Positions 59,660 to 64,000 of a DNA stretch of 64,000 bases are shown here, in pieces. This stretch comes from Photobacterium galatheae (GTDB lineage Bacteria; Pseudomonadota; Gammaproteobacteria; Enterobacterales; Vibrionaceae): assembly GCF_000695255.1 (NCBI RefSeq), contig NZ_JMIB01000038.1:124001-188000 (forward strand), written 5' to 3'. How positions within the stretch are numbered: the first letter of the stretch is position 1; every line of letters starts with the position of its first letter. The notes below the pieces were generated by a model. The model was not told the origin of the DNA. It made no database searches and saw only the letters and a list, made by a program, of their open reading frames with translations. The translations under genes and the position numbers were made by a program.

Positions 59660-61447
59660 ATGTTGCGTGCATCTGGTGGCCAAGGGGCATCTATGTCTCG
59701 CCAGCGGGGAGCAGTGGGGCCGGGTCTGATCTTACTGATGATCAGTATGGTGCTGTTTCTGTCGCTGGCGGTTGATACTGGCCGGATTTACATGGAAAAA
59801 CGTCAATTACAGAAACAGGCCGATCTGGCCGCGCTCTCGCTGAGCCGGAGTGGCTGTTATCTTGATGGCAGTACAGATGAGAAAGCACAGGCGCTGATCA
59901 CGCAAATCAAAAGTAATCTTCAGGATAATGGCTTTGACCCGGATGCCAACCAATATGAAGTCCTGTTTGGGGCTGCCAGTCTGAATCAGACCGATTCCCG
60001 GTGGGAGTTTGATCCGGACAATGCGGTCAAGTCTGCCGGAAAAGTGACCCTGAAAAAAACGGTTCCCGCAAGCATTCTGACTCAAATTGCGTCAGGTGAG
60101 AACGTCACATTGTCGGCATCTGCCACGGTGATGAAGCGAATGAATGTGGGATTCGGGGTGGGATCGCGCACCATCGATGTCGATTTAACGAACTCAGTGC
60201 TGGGTGCTGCGCTCGGCGGCAATCTGGCCGTGGCGTCCTATCAGGGGCTGGCAGACACCAAAGTGCGTCTGGCCGGCCTGTTGAGCGCCATGAACGATAT
60301 GGGTCTGCTGGCTGTGGATTTATCTGCCGGCACGTTAGAGGAGGTCTTAGACACACAGTTGACGGTCGCACAGTTTATTGAAGCGAATATTCTGGCAGTC
60401 AGTGGCGATGCTGTGCTGGATGCGGATGTGCTGCCTGCTCTCAACCAGATGGATAGTCTGGCAAAACTCTCGTCGCTGTCGCTAACCCTGTCAGACATCA
60501 TCAAACTGGCGGCAGGTTCCAACGAAGAAATGAATGATGAAATTCGCCGTGCAGCACTGATGAGTAAAATCGCCTTGTTTGATTTGGTTTCCGGGGCGAT
60601 TTATGCGGCGAATCAAGATAATTTTCTGCTGATCCCGGGTCTGGATGCTGATCTGGGCGTGGCTGGGCTGGCGGTGGCTTTAAAGGTGATTGAACCGCCT
60701 CAGTTTAATTTTGGAAAGTTGCCTGCTTCCTCAGATGCGGAGTATGTCGCTTCGGCTAAAACTGCGCAGGTAGAACTGAAATTAAAGGCAACACTGCTGG
60801 ATGGTGGCTTAGACTTGGGGGTGATTGCTTTAAATGTTGGTACCATCGGTATTCATGCCACTGTTGCTGAAGCGGAGACCCGGCTGCTTGATGTGGATAG
60901 TTGTTCTTACTCCGGCGATGGGATGACATTCGATTTTGCGACCAAACCTTCTGTGGCAACGATTCAGGTTGGTGATGGGGGAGCTGTGGGAGACTCTGGC
61001 GATTTTGGCGATCCGGCGAACCCGATTGCAATAACAGCAACCGTACTTGGACTGAATGTTGGCGTGTCTGCTGCAGTGGATGTCCCTGTTTCTTCAACAA
61101 GCTTTGTTGAGCATACAGAATCTGTTGATCCTGATTCCGAGTTACCGCAAATTGTTGGTGAGAGTATTGCTCCAGAAACAAGTCAGACCCTAAGCGATAC
61201 ATTTGATAGTTTGGAAAATGACAATATTACACTTCAAGTGACTGGTTTGGGGGTGCTCAGTTACTTACTGGACGGTATATTAAATGCGCTTGTAAGTGGA
61301 CTGTTACCCATTATTTTTAATCTCTTAGACGCATTACTGCTCGATGTTTTGGATGCGTTACTGACCAATGTCCTCGGAATTCAGGTGGGCACGGCTGATG
61401 TATTTGTGTCTTCTATTGATGTTGAGGGGGGGGGATTGATCCAGTAA
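59660..61447 (+). CDS. tadG: TadG-like pilus assembly protein
   Basis: A 595-aa protein with an N-terminal TadG/TadE helix (GAVGPGLILLMISMVLFLSL, ~20-45; then DTGRIYMEKRQLQKQADLAA) and a large periplasmic part rich in V, A, L, D and G without known domains. In TadG proteins the periplasmic part often carries a von Willebrand-like fold; no MIDAS motif is seen here. The start ATG 59660 follows AAGGAG; the open frame from 59552 overlaps the previous gene. A run of nine G (61426-61434) lies just before the stop. Last gene of the second tad operon. Confidence 0.82.
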   Translation: MLRASGGQGASMSRQRGAVGPGLILLMISMVLFLSLAVDTGRIYMEKRQLQKQADLAALSLSRSGCYLDGSTDEKAQALITQIKSNLQDNGFDPDANQYEVLFGAASLNQTDSRWEFDPDNAVKSAGKVTLKKTVPASILTQIASGENVTLSASATVMKRMNVGFGVGSRTIDVDLTNSVLGAALGGNLAVASYQGLADTKVRLAGLLSAMNDMGLLAVDLSAGTLEEVLDTQLTVAQFIEANILAVSGDAVLDADVLPALNQMDSLAKLSSLSLTLSDIIKLAAGSNEEMNDEIRRAALMSKIALFDLVSGAIYAANQDNFLLIPGLDADLGVAGLAVALKVIEPPQFNFGKLPASSDAEYVASAKTAQVELKLKATLLDGGLDLGVIALNVGTIGIHATVAEAETRLLDVDSCSYSGDGMTFDFATKPSVATIQVGDGGAVGDSGDFGDPANPIAITATVLGLNVGVSAAVDVPVSSTSFVEHTESVDPDSELPQIVGESIAPETSQTLSDTFDSLENDNITLQVTGLGVLSYLLDGILNALVSGLLPIIFNLLDALLLDVLDALLTNVLGIQVGTADVFVSSIDVEGGGLIQ

Positions 61448-61530
61448 CACGTGGTATCTCCTGACAGACAGGGCGCTCGTCTTTCATTTATATCCTACCC
61501 TTAAACCAGGATGAGTCAGGAGGAATACCC

Positions 61531-61818
61531 ATGGCAAATGAAGGCTACCATGAGTCCATTGATGAACTGAGTGATGAAACCCGGGACATGCATCGTGCGA
61601 TTACGTCTCTGATGGAGGAGCTGGAGGCGGTCGATTGGTATAACCAACGCGTAGACGCCTGTAAAGATCCCGAGCTGAAAGCCATTCTGGCGCACAATCG
61701 CGATGAAGAGAAAGAACATGCGGCGATGGTGCTGGAATGGATCAGGCGAAAAGACCCTACCTTTGATAAAGAATTGAAAGACTATCTCTTTACCAGCAAA
61801 CCCATTGCGCATTCCTGA
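61531..61818 (+). CDS. Encapsulated-ferritin-like (EncFtn) protein without encapsulin
   Basis: A 95-aa two-helix ferritin-like protein nearly identical in style to EncFtn: ESIDELSDETRDMHRAITSL, EELEAVDWYNQRVDA and ILAHNRDEEKEHAAMVLEW. The acidic and His ligands of the di-iron site (about E30, E60, H63) are present; two chains must pair to build one ferroxidase centre. The C-terminus stops at TSKPIAHS and lacks a recognisable encapsulin-targeting tail, and no encapsulin gene is in the window. AGGAGGAAT precedes the ATG. The gap 61819-62039 shows nothing further. Confidence 0.88.
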   Translation: MANEGYHESIDELSDETRDMHRAITSLMEELEAVDWYNQRVDACKDPELKAILAHNRDEEKEHAAMVLEWIRRKDPTFDKELKDYLFTSKPIAHS

Positions 61819-62039
61819 CGCTGTCTGTGTCCCTTGCTTTGGGGCGCATGATAATGTCGCGCGATGGTGGTCTAAATTATTGGGCACTTTTTCAATTATT
61901 TCGAGTCCAATCCCACATCATAAGTCAGGCTGGTTGTGCGGTCTGGTTTTTCGTAGGTTTGTTAGTCGATTTGATTGGCTGATAGGGTCGGGTGTCTCGA
62001 CATTGCACCAGACCGTTTGAGTCAGCATCAGGAGAAAGT

Positions 62040-62558
62040 ATGAAAACGAAGCGACTGTTATCTCTGGCGATGGGGATGGGGCTGGCAGCGGTTCTTGTCG
62101 GGTGTGATCAATCTTCATCTGAAAGTGAACAGGCTCAGAAAGTAGACGCGGCTCAGGAAGTGGCTTCCGAAGTAGTTCAGACGGAATCACAGCCTGAGTT
62201 TGCCTATGTTGATACAGAACATAACGCACGGAACTCGCTGGACTGGAACGGCACTTATGCCGGCACGATTCCTTGTGCAGATTGTGCAGGGATTGAAACC
62301 GTTCTGGTGCTGAATCTGGATGGCACTTTCTCACTGACAGAGACATATCTGGGGGCAGATGATCAGGCCCAGTTCAGCCATCAGGGAAGCTTCAGTTGGA
62401 ACGAGGCCGGCAATACCATCACGTTAACCAATGACAGTGGTGACGATATTCAGTTCTTCGTCGGAGAAAATCAGCTCTTCAGGCTCGATCGTGAAGGCAA
62501 GCGTATCACCGGAGAACTGGCCGAAATGTATGTCCTGAGCAAACAGCACCCTCAATAA
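62040..62558 (+). CDS. NlpE-like envelope-stress lipoprotein
   Basis: A 172-aa lipoprotein (lipobox VLVGC, Cys ~22) with an acidic linker and an NlpE N-terminal-type beta barrel: WNGTYAGTIPCADCAGIETV with the CxxC motif, LNLDGTFSLTETYLG and GSFSWNEAGNTITL. NlpE senses copper stress and lipoprotein-trafficking or adhesion defects through Cpx in E. coli; here there is only the N-terminal domain. ATG 62040 follows AGGAGAAAG. A long imperfect inverted repeat lies after the stop (62576-62618). Confidence 0.85.
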   Translation: MKTKRLLSLAMGMGLAAVLVGCDQSSSESEQAQKVDAAQEVASEVVQTESQPEFAYVDTEHNARNSLDWNGTYAGTIPCADCAGIETVLVLNLDGTFSLTETYLGADDQAQFSHQGSFSWNEAGNTITLTNDSGDDIQFFVGENQLFRLDREGKRITGELAEMYVLSKQHPQ

Positions 62559-62575
62559 TTCTCACCGTCATCATT

Positions 62576-62618
62576 CAGACAAATAAGCCATGGCCCAAAT
62601 GATTGGCTTGTTTGTCTG
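62576..62618. repeat. 15-bp inverted repeat after the NlpE-like gene
   Basis: CAGACAAATAAGCCA pairs with TGGCTTGTTTGTCTG (one wobble) around a 13-base loop. There is no T-tract, so it is not a typical terminator. The stretch 62619-62803, up to the next gene, shows nothing else I can name. Confidence 0.55.
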
Positions 62619-62803
62619 AGATAGCGTCAGCTAATTTTACATCCCCCGCCTGAAGCTCCCCGGATTTTTGTCGGCTTTTTTTACAACCGCTGAATTCAGA
62701 TTTTAAAACGCGATGCTTTTCAGCGAAGTACGATTTGGCATGCAAGATGCACCTACCTGTTGCGAACACAACCTCAACTTCCAACACGGTAGGGAGCAAC
62801 ACC

Positions 62804-63577
62804 ATGAAAACGATGATTCAAACCGGGCTGCTTGCCTTAGGTTTGCTGGGAGGCTCAATGAGTGTCTCAGCGGCACAAATTGATTTTACCGAAAACCCAT
62901 ATTCAGTGCTGGATGGTAATCAGACTGCAACCGTTGGCGACATTACCTTTTCAGCCTGGCGCTACTTCCTGGATATCAATGGACTCTTTACCGAAGGTTC
63001 ACTGGTCACGGGGAATCCAAGCTGGGTTCAGCTCTCGCATACCCCCCTGCAGGGGATTGGTGTCGATACCATTCCGATTAACCTGATTGAAGCTGTCGGT
63101 GAAGCTTTAGTCGATGACGACGACAAAGTGGATGCCTGGGAATTTGTCGTGCTGAGTTTTGCTGAGCCTGTGACGGTCAATGGTATTTTCCTTAATGACT
63201 ATAGTTTGCTGGAATCTGGTACAGCGTATCTGTTTGATGACGGTTTTCCTGAGTTAGAGGTGGGTCTGAATTTGGATTTGCTGGGCCTGCCTTCTCTGCT
63301 GGATGCGTTGACGCCTGACGCACTGAACTGGGACGGCGCTTACTGGGATTTCGGCGGAGAAGATAATGTCAGCCACATTGTGATTTCTGCAGCCCTGCTG
63401 TCTGATTTCTATATCGCGGGTATCGACTATACCGTGGGTGATGGCAATGGTGGCCCCGGTGATCCAAATCCGGTTCCTGAACCTGCCAGCCTGCTGTTAC
63501 TGACCACAGGTCTTGGGATGCTGGGCTGGCGTCAGCGTCGTAAACTCATCACGAAAAATGAGTCAATAATGGCCTGA
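62804..63577 (+). CDS. PEP-CTERM sorting-domain secreted protein
   Basis: About 257 aa from ATG 62804 (MKTMIQTG). Signal peptide (cleavage near VSAAQ), a ~200-residue extracellular domain without a known fold (acidic, few basic residues) and a classic PEP-CTERM tail: VPEPASLLLLTTGLGMLGWR followed by RQRRK. Such tails are cut by an exosortase, and the proteins are exported or anchored with exopolysaccharide. No exosortase is in the window. A strong terminator follows. Confidence 0.88.
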   Translation: MKTMIQTGLLALGLLGGSMSVSAAQIDFTENPYSVLDGNQTATVGDITFSAWRYFLDINGLFTEGSLVTGNPSWVQLSHTPLQGIGVDTIPINLIEAVGEALVDDDDKVDAWEFVVLSFAEPVTVNGIFLNDYSLLESGTAYLFDDGFPELEVGLNLDLLGLPSLLDALTPDALNWDGAYWDFGGEDNVSHIVISAALLSDFYIAGIDYTVGDGNGGPGDPNPVPEPASLLLLTTGLGMLGWRQRRKLITKNESIMA

Positions 63578-63615
63578 ACACAACTATCCGTATGAACCTC
63601 TGTTACTCATCTGTT

Positions 63616-63647
63616 CCGGCGTAGCAAAAAGCACGCCGGTTTTTTTA
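63616..63647 (+). terminator. Terminator after the PEP-CTERM gene
   Basis: CCGGCGT/ACGCCGG stem followed by eight T. Confidence 0.88.
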
Positions 63648-63864
63648 TTGAATGGCTGTAAGGAGTTGCAGCGATATCACGAAATTGTTCACAAAGAAGT
63701 GCCACATCAGGAGGAATTTTGCCTAAAATGAAAGTGTCATTTTCACGTTAATGTGATCGTGTTAACTAAAAATCTCTTCATGGAAAACAAAAAGAGAACA
63801 GCAATCACAGATTTCCTATGAGTAGTCACGTGACAGTGATATTTGGGACGAGGGTAATCCGTTT

Positions 63865-64000
63865 ATGAGTCAATCTGCGCAGGGTAGGACGGGTCGAGAG
63901 ACTGGTATCTTATCGTTATTTCATTCACTGTTTCTGAAAAGAACATTCGCCAAACTGACTGTTTTTGCCGTGGTTTGGGTGTTCCTGGCCACTCAGTTCG
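63865..64000 (+). CDS. Truncated membrane-protein gene at the window end
   Basis: An open frame from ATG 63865 runs to the edge (45 codons). It begins with a polar stretch (MSQSAQGRTGRETGILSLFH), then KRTFAKLTVFAVVWVFLATQ, a likely membrane helix. No family can be named from this fragment. It is preceded by 217 bp without a gene after the PEP-CTERM terminator. Confidence 0.5.
   Translation, partial: MSQSAQGRTGRETGILSLFHSLFLKRTFAKLTVFAVVWVFLATQF

Overview
The window comes from the second chromosome of a Vibrionaceae bacterium, probably Photobacterium-like, with roughly 50% GC; the genus is an inference. The replicon call rests on three things seen together: an RctB initiator gene (8.8-10.8 kb), an ori2-type origin with a phased iteron array and a DnaA box (about 10.9-11.7 kb), and ParA2/ParB2 genes followed by six perfect TTTACA-N-TGTAAA parS2 palindromes scattered to 41.2 kb.

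Layout. 1-4.6 kb (minus): the start of a first tight-adherence (tad/flp) pilus locus: flp, tadV, rcpC/cpaB, rcpA/cpaC, a lipoprotein and a truncated tadZ. 4.8-8.5 kb: two secreted DUF1566-type proteins, separated from flp by a near-consensus Fur box. 8.8-14.3 kb: replication and partition. 14.4-23.2 kb: tmcA, a small unknown gene, a FapA-family gene, a DctB/DctD-like two-component pair and pdxH. 23.2-24.3 kb: a DPO quorum-sensing module, vqmA with the VqmR small RNA and a VqmA operator. 24.4-26.7 kb: a metal exporter-like permease with a Fur box and an AEC carrier. 26.9-27.3 kb: a second RctB-site cluster, 15 kb from ori2. 27.4-34.1 kb: proline use (AraC regulator, putA, a separately encoded PutA C-terminal domain, putP). 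34.2-38.8 kb: ohrR/ohr, a Sel1 protein, a XAT acetyltransferase and ackA. 39-41.2 kb: two unknown secreted or anchored proteins.

41.4-44.3 kb is the most unusual region. It is an AT-rich accessory island holding a 112-aa precursor-like peptide gene and a radical SAM/SPASM-like enzyme, joined by a 15-bp hairpin. Just after the enzyme stop codon lies an attC-like structure with two bulged bases and an unpaired spacer. Copies of a REP/MITE-like repeat flank the island in opposite orientations. It looks like a minimal RiPP system carried on an integron-cassette-like unit.

44.3-48.6 kb: ugpBAEC glycerol-3-phosphate importer with a PHO box. 49-50.3 kb: a diguanylate cyclase. 50.5-61.4 kb: a second tad locus (flp to tadG), interrupted by REP-like palindromes between tadB and tadC. 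61.5-64 kb: an encapsulated-ferritin-like protein without encapsulin, an NlpE-like lipoprotein, a PEP-CTERM protein and a truncated membrane-protein gene.
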